43,734 bases of DNA from Nitrospirota bacterium (GTDB taxonomy: Bacteria > Nitrospirota > Thermodesulfovibrionia > UBA6902): the NCBI GenBank assembly GCA_016213935.1, contig JACQZG010000046.1:1-43734 (forward strand), given 5' to 3'. This document shows, in pieces, positions 1-7,812 of this stretch. A program made the translations under genes and the position numbers. Below the pieces are notes generated by a model, which saw only the letters and a list, made by a program, of their open reading frames with translations, ran no database searches and was not told the origin of the DNA. The stretch's first letter is position 1. Each line of letters opens with the position of its first letter.

Positions 1-849
1 AGGGTGTTTAAACTTCATGCAGTACGCGTGAAGCATCTGGCGCGGAAACGTGATAAATCTTTGCCCGGTTCTAAGAGAGGTTTTTTTGCCGTATGTTTTA
101 TCTCCCAATACTGGATGCCCCGAAGCCGCGAAATGCACCCTTATCTGGTGAGTCCTTCCCGTGATGATCCTCGCCTTTATCAGTGAAGCGCCTTTAAATA
201 GTTTTATCACTTCATATCTCGTGACAGCTTCTTTCCCGTGTCTTGTCATTGTTGACATCTTCTTTCTGTCCGAGGCCGACCTGCCTATGGCATCATTTAT
301 CTCCCCGCGCTCTTCTTTTGGAGCGCCGTATACAAGAGCCATGTAATACTTTTCAATTTCTCTTTCCTTAAACTGTTTGACGAGGTTAAGATAGGCTCTA
401 TCATTCTTTGCAAATAGAATTAATCCTGAAGTCTCTTTATCGAGGCGGTGAACAACCCCTGGCCTTAGAGGAGCGCCGGTTGACGCAAGCCTTCCGCACT
501 TTGCGATCAATGCATTCAAAAGTGTGCCGCTTCTGTGGCCTGCGGCAGGGTATATGACCATGCCGGCCGGTTTATTAACGGCCACAATGTCGTCATCCTG
601 CATAACTATATCTAACGGCATATCTTCGGGGACGAGAGTTGTCTCAGGCTCGTCAGGGACGGTTAGTTCTACAGCGTCTCCGGCTCTTAATCGGTAGCCT
701 GGTTTTTCCTTATTTGAATTGACGGATACCAGCCCGTCTCTAATAAGTTTCTGTATGCGAGAACGTGAGATTCCGCTTTGAAGCGATATGAAGGCATCGA
801 GCCGCTCACTGACTGTTTCAGCCCCGGCTTTAAACTTTATTTTTTTCAT
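1..849 (-). CDS. RluA-family 23S rRNA pseudouridine synthase (3' end cut by window edge)
   Basis: This enzyme isomerises specific uridines of large-subunit rRNA to pseudouridine. Reading the minus strand from ATG at 849 gives 283 codons without a stop, up to the window edge. An S4 RNA-binding domain lies at about residues 14-60 (ERLDAFISLQSGISRSRIQK). The catalytic domain follows, with the signature HRLDKETSG containing the catalytic Asp, and later GRTHQIRVH and HPVLGDKTYG. The family usually has 300-330 residues, so only the C-terminal tail is missing. RluC and RluD subtypes cannot be separated here. It is divergent from the sulfur locus, sharing a 173 bp intergenic region. Confidence 0.93.
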   Translation of the reverse strand, partial: MKKIKFKAGAETVSERLDAFISLQSGISRSRIQKLIRDGLVSVNSNKEKPGYRLRAGDAVELTVPDEPETTLVPEDMPLDIVMQDDDIVAVNKPAGMVIYPAAGHRSGTLLNALIAKCGRLASTGAPLRPGVVHRLDKETSGLILFAKNDRAYLNLVKQFKEREIEKYYMALVYGAPKEERGEINDAIGRSASDRKKMSTMTRHGKEAVTRYEVIKLFKGASLIKARIITGRTHQIRVHFAASGHPVLGDKTYGKKTSLRTGQRFITFPRQMLHAYCMKFKHP

Positions 850-1010
850 GCTGTATTTTAGCAGAGGAAGCCTTTTATGCAAACCATTACATACTGCATT
901 TATGCTAATATATCCGTGTAAATTCAGTTTATTTCAATTCATAAATGTCCTGTTAACCATCAATTGAATATTTATGTTTTTCGTAATAAACTTGTTTTAT
1001 CAAATAAAAA

Positions 1011-1016
1011 AGGAGG
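1011..1016 (+). promoter_or_regulatory. Shine-Dalgarno site deciding the dsrE2-like start
   Basis: AGGAGG lies 6 nt before ATG 1023 and directly abuts an alternative TTG at 1017, so the ATG is the better start. The rest of 850-1010 is AT-rich and holds the divergent promoters. I could not fix -35/-10 boxes there with confidence. Confidence 0.7.
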
Positions 1017-1022
1017 TTGACC

Positions 1023-1505
1023 ATGCCTGAAGAAAAACGCAAAAGAATGGCGATCATAGCCTCAAAAGGGAGTTTGGACATGGCATACCCCCCCCTGATA
1101 CTCGCTTCAACAGCGGGGGCTATGGATGTTGAGGTAACAATATTTTTTACTTTTTACGGAGTTGATATAATTAACAAACACAAATATGCATCTTTAAAAG
1201 TGGCTCCGATTGCAAATCCGGCAATGCCGTCGCCTGTGCCTATGCCGAATATTTTAGGCATGTTGCCCGGCATGACCGCTCTCGGCACTATGATGATGAA
1301 AAGCATGATGAAGAAGATAAGCTGGCCTTCCATACCGGAGCTTATTGACGCGTGCCGTGAGGTGGATGTTAAGATGATTGCCTGCACTCCCACGCTGGAG
1401 ATGACCGGGGTGACAATAGATGACCTTGTCGACGGCGTTACAGTAGGAGGCGCAGCCGAGTTTCTCGATTTCGCGCTCGATGCGAATGTAAGCCTGTTTA
1501 TATAA
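1023..1505 (+). CDS. DsrE2-like DsrE/DsrF/DsrH superfamily protein
   Basis: This 160-aa protein of the DsrE superfamily probably binds or relays sulfane sulfur as persulfide. It opens with the family fold (MAIIASKGSLDMAYPPLILA). The middle is rich in Met, Pro and Gly and is partly hydrophobic, a DsrE2 trait suggesting membrane association. Two cysteines, C111 (LIDACREVD) and C121 (MIACTPTLEM), sit in the C-terminal half; C121 is at the conserved DsrE2 position. It precedes a TusA gene by 95 bp, a pairing known from sulfur-oxidising and Dsr-type organisms, where TusA and DsrE proteins exchange persulfide sulfur. The family assignment is firm; the substrate is inferred. Confidence 0.85.
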   Translation: MPEEKRKRMAIIASKGSLDMAYPPLILASTAGAMDVEVTIFFTFYGVDIINKHKYASLKVAPIANPAMPSPVPMPNILGMLPGMTALGTMMMKSMMKKISWPSIPELIDACREVDVKMIACTPTLEMTGVTIDDLVDGVTVGGAAEFLDFALDANVSLFI

Positions 1506-1600
1506 AACCAAGAACCAAGAAGTAAGAAATAGAAAATCAAGACTACTATTACTTCTCAGTTCTCACTTATAATTTATTAGTTATTTATTAAGGAGGAAGA

Positions 1601-1828
1601 ATGGAAGCTGATAAAACAATAGATGCTAAGGGATTGAATTGCCCCATGCCTATTATAAGGATTAAAAAGGCCCTGAGTGAAATGCAGCCCGGGCAGATAC
1701 TCAGGATGGAGGCCACTGATAAAGGCTCAAAATCCGATGTCGCCGCATTTGCAAGCAGAACGGGAAATGAACTGCTTGAGGTTAAAGAAGAAGGCGGAAC
1801 GTTTATTTTCTTTTTGAAGAAGAAGTAA
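1601..1828 (+). CDS. TusA-family sulfur carrier protein
   Basis: This small cytoplasmic sulfur carrier has 75 residues, the usual TusA size. It has the beta-alpha start TIDAKGLNCPMPIIRIKKAL with the CPxP motif at residues 14-17; C14 is the expected persulfide-carrying cysteine and the only one. A perfect AGGAGG ends 4 nt before the ATG. It follows the DsrE2-like gene and precedes a DUF302-like lipoprotein gene by 18 bp, so the three are probably co-transcribed. TusA proteins feed tRNA thiolation, molybdopterin synthesis or dissimilatory sulfur pathways. The DsrE2 neighbour favours a dissimilatory role, which is inference. Confidence 0.92.
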   Translation: MEADKTIDAKGLNCPMPIIRIKKALSEMQPGQILRMEATDKGSKSDVAAFASRTGNELLEVKEEGGTFIFFLKKK

Positions 1829-1846
1829 AAATTACCGGGGGTATTA

Positions 1847-2818
1847 ATGATGAAGAAACTGCTTCTCTTTTCTATCTTGTTGTTTTCCTGCCTGTTACAC
1901 GCTTGCAGCGATCAGGGATACGGGACATATGTGAAGGTCATTGAGAAGGCGGCAGACAATTTTGAACTGGTGACGCGGGAGGTGGAATACGGGTTAACAA
2001 AGGCCGGCTGGAGCATCCTTAACAGGTTCGATTCAGGCGTTCCTGCCGGATGCAAGTTCCGTTCAAGGGTAATCGTGTTCAGCTCAGACGAATACGCCAA
2101 AACAATCATGGAGAACGGGGCAGGAGCTTCTTTCGCCATGCCTTTAAAAGTCAATGTATATGAGGATGAAACAGGCGTTCATGTCGCAATGGTCAATCCG
2201 GCTTCTATCAACAGGACAATTATTCACGAGACAAAACTCGACCCATTTTCCATTGAGGCGTCGAAATCTATTGCTGATGCCATAGCAGCCTCTGTCAGAG
2301 GCAGTCCGGTAAAGAAACAGGCGGGCGAACTTAGGGATAAGGGGAGAATAGGCGGATATGGAGGCGGTGACTTTCAGGAGAAGATTAAGGTGATATACAC
2401 TTCACCCGATGATTCCGATGCAGCATTCCATGAAACAGTTGAGGGCGTAAAAAACGGGCTTCTTAACAATAATAAGCAGTGGAAACTGGTTTACACATAC
2501 GGCCTCTCCGCCCTCGGCCCTGTTATATTCGGGGTGACCAAGCCCGAGATGGAGGGGAGGGTCTTCAAGATAGCGGGTGAGAGGCGGTCTTCCGGCAGTT
2601 ATATGTTCCCTGGGATTGACCATGGGGCGGCCTTTCCCATTGAAGTTATCGTTTATAAAGAAGGCGGAAAGGTCAAGGTTGTCACTCTGGATGAGACCTA
2701 CAGGATGAGGCTTTATTTCGAAGATGCGGGCATATGGGCATTTATCATGAATATGAAGCTGCCGGGAGAAATAGAGAAGGAAGTTGCTGAAATTTCGATG
2801 CCAAGACTTGACAAGTAA
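1847..2818 (+). CDS. DUF302-like tandem-domain lipoprotein
   Basis: This 323-aa lipoprotein has a short hydrophobic leader ending in LLHAC, a lipobox, so residue C20 is probably lipidated. Residues about 38-150 match the DUF302 pattern (FELVTREVEYGLTKAGW, then AMPLKVNVYEDETGVHVAMVNP). Residues about 185-315 look like a second, diverged copy (FHETVEGVKNGL, then FPIEVIVYKEGGKVKVVTLD). The function of DUF302 is unknown; such proteins are frequent beside sulfur and envelope genes. Two ATGs lie in tandem; the first sits 5 nt from a GGGGG ribosome site. It is followed 64 bp later by a FadL-type porin gene, so a shared envelope role is plausible but unproven. Confidence 0.75.
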   Translation: MMKKLLLFSILLFSCLLHACSDQGYGTYVKVIEKAADNFELVTREVEYGLTKAGWSILNRFDSGVPAGCKFRSRVIVFSSDEYAKTIMENGAGASFAMPLKVNVYEDETGVHVAMVNPASINRTIIHETKLDPFSIEASKSIADAIAASVRGSPVKKQAGELRDKGRIGGYGGGDFQEKIKVIYTSPDDSDAAFHETVEGVKNGLLNNNKQWKLVYTYGLSALGPVIFGVTKPEMEGRVFKIAGERRSSGSYMFPGIDHGAAFPIEVIVYKEGGKVKVVTLDETYRMRLYFEDAGIWAFIMNMKLPGEIEKEVAEISMPRLDK

Positions 2819-2882
2819 GCCTCATAACTGTAGTTTATCTAAAAGATTATTGCATTCTAAATATAACAAAGGAGGAATATCA

Positions 2883-4160
2883 ATGAAAAAAGCGGGCCTT
2901 AGAACTTTGTATTTCTGCCTTGCTCTTATCATCACGCTCAGTCTTGCGGCAGGCAGCGTCTACGCTACAAACGGTTATTTTGCCCACGGCTACAGCATCA
3001 AGAACAAATCCCTTGCGGGCGCGGGCACGGCTTTGGCGCTTGACTCGCTCTCTGCTTCGACCAACCCGGCGGCCATGGCGCTTGTCGGCAACCGCCTTGA
3101 CCTCGGCCTATCAGTTTTTAACCCGAACAGGGAATACACGGTCACGGGAAGCCCATCCGGCCCACCATATTTTGGTTTAGCGCAAGGCACAATCGTAAGC
3201 ACCGCGGAGTGGTTCGTCATCCCGGGTTTCGGTTATAACAGGATGATGGATGAAAATTATTCGCTTGGAGTATCTGTATACGGCAACGGCGGCATGAATA
3301 CTGATTACAGTACCAACACTTTCTATGGCTCCAATCCTACCGGCGTGGACCTTATGCAGCTCTTCATCGTACCTACGTACGCAAGAAAGATTAACTCAAA
3401 ACATGCCATCGGCTTCAGCCCTATCATAGCTTATCAGAGATTTATGGCCAGAGGGCTTGAGCAGTTTGAATCCAGTTCGTTTGAACCCACTAAGCTGACC
3501 AACAACGGTTATGAGAGCGCGTACGGCTTAGGCGCGAGGGTGGGTTATCTTGGAGAGGTAATGCCCGGGCTGCGTGTCGGAGCCTCATATCAGACAAGGA
3601 TACTCATGAATGAGTTTGACAAATACGCCGGCCTCTTTGCTGAGCACGGCGATTTTGATATTCCTCCAACATGGAATGTCGGAGTTGCGTATGACATAAT
3701 CCCCGCGCTTACCGCGGTCTTTGACATTCAGGCTATATATTACAGCGATATTGATTCAGTAGGTAATCCGTTACTGCCGAATATAGCGACGCCGGCAACC
3801 CCCCTCGGCACGGACAAAGGAGCAGGTTTCGGCTGGGAGGATATGATAATCTTCAAGGCCGGCGTGCAGTGGGCCAGCAATGAAGAGTGGACATGGAGAG
3901 CAGGTTATTCATACGGAGAACAGCCGATACCGAGCAGCGAGATGATGTTTAATATCCTTGCGCCGGGAGTTATTGAACAGCATGTGACCGCCGGCTTCAC
4001 GAAGAAGCTTCCGAATAACCAGGAGATTGACGTTTCTGTAATGCGCGCCCTCTCAAATGATATATCCGGCCCTAATACAATGGAGGCGCCGGGCGCGCAG
4101 ACCATCACGCTTGAGATGGATCAGTGGGAATTCTCGGTAGGATACTCCAAATCGTTCTAA
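2883..4160 (+). CDS. FadL/OmpP1/TodX-type outer-membrane transport protein
   Basis: This is a predicted 425-aa outer-membrane beta-barrel. A signal peptide ends near SVYA, followed by the FadL-family N-terminal hatch region NGYFAHGYSIKNKSLAGAG and ALDSLSASTNPAAM. The chain ends in Phe (QWEFSVGYSKSF), the usual C-terminal signal for barrel assembly. The open frame extends upstream to 2784, overlapping the previous gene, but AGGAGG lies just before ATG 2883, so that start is chosen. FadL proteins carry hydrophobic molecules such as fatty acids or aromatics across the outer membrane. Here it lies between sulfur-carrier genes, so a hydrophobic sulfur substrate is conceivable, as inference only. 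Confidence 0.88.
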   Translation: MKKAGLRTLYFCLALIITLSLAAGSVYATNGYFAHGYSIKNKSLAGAGTALALDSLSASTNPAAMALVGNRLDLGLSVFNPNREYTVTGSPSGPPYFGLAQGTIVSTAEWFVIPGFGYNRMMDENYSLGVSVYGNGGMNTDYSTNTFYGSNPTGVDLMQLFIVPTYARKINSKHAIGFSPIIAYQRFMARGLEQFESSSFEPTKLTNNGYESAYGLGARVGYLGEVMPGLRVGASYQTRILMNEFDKYAGLFAEHGDFDIPPTWNVGVAYDIIPALTAVFDIQAIYYSDIDSVGNPLLPNIATPATPLGTDKGAGFGWEDMIIFKAGVQWASNEEWTWRAGYSYGEQPIPSSEMMFNILAPGVIEQHVTAGFTKKLPNNQEIDVSVMRALSNDISGPNTMEAPGAQTITLEMDQWEFSVGYSKSF

Positions 4161-4185
4161 CTGTATATTCATTATGAGGTTCGTG

Positions 4186-4219
4186 TGAAAGCGGAGGGGA
4201 AAATCTCCCTCCGCTTTCA
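4186..4219 (+). terminator. Rho-independent terminator after the FadL-type gene
   Basis: A perfect 13-bp stem (TGAAAGCGGAGGG with its complement) surrounds an 8-nt loop and is followed by a short T-rich stretch. It lies 25 bp after the porin stop and divides the locus from the rhodanese operon. Confidence 0.8.
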
Positions 4220-4323
4220 ACTTTTGTGTTGACAACAGGAGCTTTTCTATAATATCTTTAAATACGAATTATCATTAATACTGCCCTTAAACAATTCAAA
4301 TACATAAATGGAGGTATCAGCAA

Positions 4324-5241
4324 ATGCGAAGAATAGGCAGAAGGCCAGTTTTATACTTTATTTCATTTCTTTTTCTAATATCATTTATCGCGGCGGCAGG
4401 CGCCGCGTACGCGAACGGCACAGTCTCAGCGCTTGTCGAGACTCAGTGGCTTGCCGACAATCTTAAGAAAGCTGATGTGCGCATTCTTCATATCGGCACC
4501 GATGAACAGAAATTTAACGCTCAGCATATTCCGGGCTCCGTCTTTCTGAGCGTGGGCGAATTGATGGGCGCGATGGGCGACGGCAGCGCGGTTCCGGACA
4601 AGGCGAAGTTCGAGGCTGCCATGAGCAGGCTCGGCATCGAAAACAACAATCAAGTCGTAATAGTGGGCGCTTCACAGCCCCCGTTCCCGGTAACTGCATT
4701 TTGGCTTATGAAATACCATGGACACGCCAGAGTCAGCCTTCTTAACGGCGGCGTTGCCAAATGGGCTTCGGAGAACCGCCAGATGACCGGGGAGGCTGCA
4801 AGCATCAAAACTTCAAAATATACATCAAATCCGGATTCATCAGTCTTCGCTGATGCCAAATATGTATTGAGCAACCTCAAGAACGCGAAGGTTGCAGTTG
4901 TGGATGTCCGCGCATCTGACGAGTATTCGGGAGCTAATTCACTCGGCATGAATAAGAGGACAGGCCATGTCCCTGGCGTCATAAATTTTGATTTCAGCTC
5001 AACAAACATGAATAATGACGGAACGTTTAAATCGGCCAAGGAACTTCAGTCTATTTATGAATCCAAAGGCGTCACAAAAGATAAAGAGGTTATAACTTAC
5101 TGTCAGGGAGGCGTTCGCGCTTCAAACACATATTTTGTGTTAAAACACATCCTGGGATACCCAAAGGTAAAGAACTACGTTGGTTCATGGGGTGAATGGG
5201 GCAACAGGCTTGACCCCGCGGCGTATCCGGTGGAGAAATAA
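4324..5241 (+). CDS. Secreted tandem-rhodanese sulfurtransferase
   Basis: This 305-aa thiosulfate or mercaptopyruvate sulfurtransferase is exported: a signal peptide with a hydrophobic core at residues 10-27 ends near AYA. Two rhodanese domains follow, at about 35-150 and 170-300. The C-terminal one carries the catalytic loop TYCQGGVRAS with C260, the only cysteine. The N-terminal domain is the usual inactive copy, with VGASQPP where the loop would be. It has the typical motifs HIPGSVFL, LNGGVAKW and GHVPGVINFD. GGAGG precedes the ATG. DsrE and DsrH genes follow 25 bp later, suggesting that periplasmic sulfane sulfur is generated here and handled by the same operon. Confidence 0.92.
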   Translation: MRRIGRRPVLYFISFLFLISFIAAAGAAYANGTVSALVETQWLADNLKKADVRILHIGTDEQKFNAQHIPGSVFLSVGELMGAMGDGSAVPDKAKFEAAMSRLGIENNNQVVIVGASQPPFPVTAFWLMKYHGHARVSLLNGGVAKWASENRQMTGEAASIKTSKYTSNPDSSVFADAKYVLSNLKNAKVAVVDVRASDEYSGANSLGMNKRTGHVPGVINFDFSSTNMNNDGTFKSAKELQSIYESKGVTKDKEVITYCQGGVRASNTYFVLKHILGYPKVKNYVGSWGEWGNRLDPAAYPVEK

Positions 5242-5269
5242 ATTCAATCTTTATTTATAGGAGGGCATG

Positions 5270-5572
5270 ATGAAGTTAGGCATTCTCGTCAATACTGACA
5301 GGCATGCCGGCGATGTTGTCGGTATCACAAAGGCCGCCCTTGCTAAGGGGCATGAGGTGATTATTTTCATGATGGACGGCGGAAACCGCCTGCTCGGCAA
5401 TAAGGATGTCATGGGGCTCTGCAATCTTGACGGCGTGAGCATGAGTTTCTGCGACCACAGCGCTCAGAAGCTCGGCATCTCAAAGGAAGGGTTTTCTTCA
5501 AAGATTGGCTGCGGCAGCCAGTTTGACAACGCGAATATGAACAGCATGGCTGACAGGGTTATTGTCCTGTAG
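5270..5572 (+). CDS. DsrE-family protein
   Basis: This small cytoplasmic protein of about 100 residues has the DsrE start KLGILVNTDRHAGDVVGITKAALAKGHEV and a central Rossmann-like pattern. Cysteines occur in MGLCNLDG, SMSFCDHSAQKLGI and KIGCGSQFD; the second lies in the region where DsrE-family proteins hold the sulfur-binding Cys. Two ATGs are adjacent (5267 and 5270). AGGAGG ends at 5264, so the second start has the better spacing of 5 nt and is used here. It sits between the rhodanese gene and a short DsrH-like gene, forming a rhodanese-DsrE-DsrH operon. Confidence 0.85.
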   Translation: MKLGILVNTDRHAGDVVGITKAALAKGHEVIIFMMDGGNRLLGNKDVMGLCNLDGVSMSFCDHSAQKLGISKEGFSSKIGCGSQFDNANMNSMADRVIVL

Positions 5573-5635
5573 CTGACATCTGAAAACTGAAAACCGGAAG
5601 CTTAGAGTCAAGAACTTTTTCAACATGGAGGAAGA

Positions 5636-5800
5636 ATGAAGATATTGCATATTCTGAATGACGGCCCGACGGCACTCTCAACCGGCATAATCGATGTCCA
5701 GAAAAAGGATAATGAAGTCAAGGTGGTGAATCTCTCAGGCACCTCTCACGCAGAGCTTGTTGATGAGATATTCTCTCATGATAAAGTAATATCCTGGTAA
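5636..5800 (+). CDS. Short DsrH/TusB-like protein (54 aa)
   Basis: This small gene starts at ATG 5636 behind GGAGGAAGA and encodes 54 residues. It begins MKILHILNDGPTALSTGIID and ends SHDKVISW, both matching the beginning and end of DsrH/TusB proteins, which usually have about 95 residues. The middle is compressed, and there is no cysteine, so it probably cannot carry sulfur itself. It could be a structural partner of the preceding DsrE. It is the last gene before a terminator. Family membership is likely; function is inferred. Confidence 0.7.
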   Translation: MKILHILNDGPTALSTGIIDVQKKDNEVKVVNLSGTSHAELVDEIFSHDKVISW

Positions 5801-5819
5801 GCGACGGAGATTGAATCTT

Positions 5820-5856
5820 AAGGGTCAGGAGAATTTCGCGCCTGGCCCTTTTTCTT
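5820..5856 (+). terminator. Rho-independent terminator after the rhodanese-DsrE-DsrH operon
   Basis: AAGGGTCAGG pairs with CCTGGCCCTT (10 bp with one G-U pair) across an 11-nt loop, followed by TTTTTCTTT. The next gene starts only about 20 nt beyond the T tract. Confidence 0.8.
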
Positions 5857-5875
5857 TACCTTTTCAGTGTTCCGG

Positions 5876-7591
5876 ATGAATAAGATATTGAATCTCAGGG
5901 AGATGCCTGAATCAGACCCTCTGCTTAAAAAATCGGATTATATCGTCCTTATATCAATCCTCAACATTCTCATCTTCCTTTTTCTCTACGTTTTCCGCCA
6001 TCTGGATGACAACAGGCTTACGAGCTGGTCATGGGTCTTCAAACCCGAGGATGTCCCGTTATTTTTCTTAATTCTTGCCGGTGCGTTGCTGTCAGCTTAT
6101 CCTCTCTCGCTCTTTTCAATACGGATTGAGAAGCCTCGCCTTCTGCTTTTTTCCGCCTCATTCATTGCCGCGATACTCTTTTTCAGTGAACCTGAAGTGA
6201 TTGTCGATGCTTCAAGGTATTTCATCCAGGCAAAGCATCTTGAAATCTACGGAATGGGGCACTTTGTCTCCGAATGGGGCAAAAGCATAAGAGCATGGAC
6301 CGATCTCCCCCTCGTTCCGGCTATTTACGGGATTATTTTCCGTTATTTCGGTGAATCGAGGTTATACGTGCAGATACTTAACGCGTTCCTCTTTTCATTC
6401 ACACTCCTTCTTACATATGGGATCGGGGAAATCCTATGGGATGAGGAGACCGGGTTTACTGCCGGAATGGCATTGTTAGGCATGCCTTATCTCTATACAC
6501 AGGTGCCGCTTATGCTTGTGGATATTCCGGCGATGTTTTTCCTTTCCTTGTCGGTACTCACTTTTCTGAGAGGTTTGGAAAGGGGAGGGGCATGGACGGT
6601 TTTATCTTCCTTATCGCTTATTCTCGCGTTCTTTTCAAAATATTCCATATGGGCAATGCTCTCAGTTCACGCGCTCATATTTCTCCTTTTCTTTTTTCGA
6701 GGCGATATACAAAGAAGTTTGATTCTAAAAAGGGGCGCGGCCGTTTTTCTGATTGCCCTTATCTTCGCAGGCGTGGCTATTTCAGTTAAATACGATATTG
6801 TCTCACGGCAGCTTGGCCTTCTGAATGAATACCAGAAACCTGGCTTGAAACGATGGACAGAGAGTTATCTTTCGACCTTTCTTTTTCAGGTGCACCCTTT
6901 TATTTCCGTTGCAGCCCTCTTTTCGCTCTACGCGGCGTTGAAGAAACGTGATATGAGATTTATTGTAATTTCATGTCTGCCCCTTTTGCTTTTTCTGCTC
7001 GAGATAAAGAGGATACGTTATTCAATTCCGGTCTTTCCGTTTCTTGCGCTTATGTCTGCCTATGGCATCCGCAGGATAGCGCCTAAGGAGATAAGAAGAT
7101 ATCTCGTTTTCTGCGTTGCGCTCACCTCTTTCGCGCTTTCCGCATTCATCTATCTTCCTTTTCTGAAGAATATGAGCGAGGTTAATTTAAGAGATGCCGG
7201 CGCATTTCTCGATTCCACCGATGCTGAGATTGCGGAGGTTATCACGCTCCCTTCCGAGAGCGGCGTCATAAATTCCGCGGTTTCTGTCCCCCTTCTTGAT
7301 ATCCACACAAATAAAAAGATCATTTATAAGTATGAACCACCTGCAGTTCCTCAAGAGATGATAAGCGAGCTGCCGCTCAGGTTTACATGGGAATACAGGA
7401 ACCCTCCTTTTTATCATAATGGAGATGAAGGGTCGGCAAGAGGTTCAATGCTTGTGGTTATAAAAAGCGAGCAGGGTCAAGCGCTTCCGGACAATATTCT
7501 GTCAAGGACTGAAAACATGAGGTTTATCAAGGCGTTTGACTTATCAACAGGGGTTTTCAGCTATAATACCGTGGTGATGATTTACAGGTAG
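5876..7591 (+). CDS. GT39-like membrane glycosyltransferase (ArnT/PMT type)
   Basis: This integral membrane protein of about 571 residues has 10 or more hydrophobic segments. It resembles the GT-C fold family GT39/PMT_2, which moves sugars from a polyprenyl-phosphate donor to proteins or lipids on the outer face of the membrane. The first periplasmic loop after the helix near residue 105 (YFIQAKHLEIYG, then RAWTDLPLVPAIYGIIF) and the LVDIPAMFFLSLSV stretch are typical. The C-terminal 130 residues form a soluble domain. ATG 5876 is preferred, though GTG 5867 is in frame; neither has a clear ribosome site. It follows the terminator directly, so it must have its own promoter. The acceptor is unknown. 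Confidence 0.8.
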   Translation: MNKILNLREMPESDPLLKKSDYIVLISILNILIFLFLYVFRHLDDNRLTSWSWVFKPEDVPLFFLILAGALLSAYPLSLFSIRIEKPRLLLFSASFIAAILFFSEPEVIVDASRYFIQAKHLEIYGMGHFVSEWGKSIRAWTDLPLVPAIYGIIFRYFGESRLYVQILNAFLFSFTLLLTYGIGEILWDEETGFTAGMALLGMPYLYTQVPLMLVDIPAMFFLSLSVLTFLRGLERGGAWTVLSSLSLILAFFSKYSIWAMLSVHALIFLLFFFRGDIQRSLILKRGAAVFLIALIFAGVAISVKYDIVSRQLGLLNEYQKPGLKRWTESYLSTFLFQVHPFISVAALFSLYAALKKRDMRFIVISCLPLLLFLLEIKRIRYSIPVFPFLALMSAYGIRRIAPKEIRRYLVFCVALTSFALSAFIYLPFLKNMSEVNLRDAGAFLDSTDAEIAEVITLPSESGVINSAVSVPLLDIHTNKKIIYKYEPPAVPQEMISELPLRFTWEYRNPPFYHNGDEGSARGSMLVVIKSEQGQALPDNILSRTENMRFIKAFDLSTGVFSYNTVVMIYR

Positions 7592-7670
7592 GGTAGGCTG
7601 CCGGTAGTTATCTGCTTGCGGGTCGTGCACAAATAATAATGCCCGATAATTAAAAAATAAGCTTTTCTTA

Positions 7671-7699
7671 TTGGACTAATGAAATGGCGTGTATTAATA
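7671..7699 (+). promoter_or_regulatory. Possible promoter for the YeeE operon
   Basis: TTGGAC, 17 nt and TTAATA lie about 110 bp before the transporter start, in a 221 bp intergenic stretch that contains no gene. The match to the sigma-70 consensus is only fair. Confidence 0.25.
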
Positions 7700-7812
7700 T
7701 TATCTGTTTTTTATATAATAGCTGTGCCGGCTTTAACAACCTGAAATCCTTCAACTCAGAAATTTGATTTTGCTTCAGAACTACAACTAAATAAAAGGAG
7801 GTTCCTACAACG

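Noticed and set aside
1518..1556. Weak 8-bp inverted repeat AGAAGTAA/TTACTTCT between dsrE2-like and tusA genes
   Set aside because: The stem is short and AT-rich with a 23-nt loop and no T tract, so I do not call a terminator.
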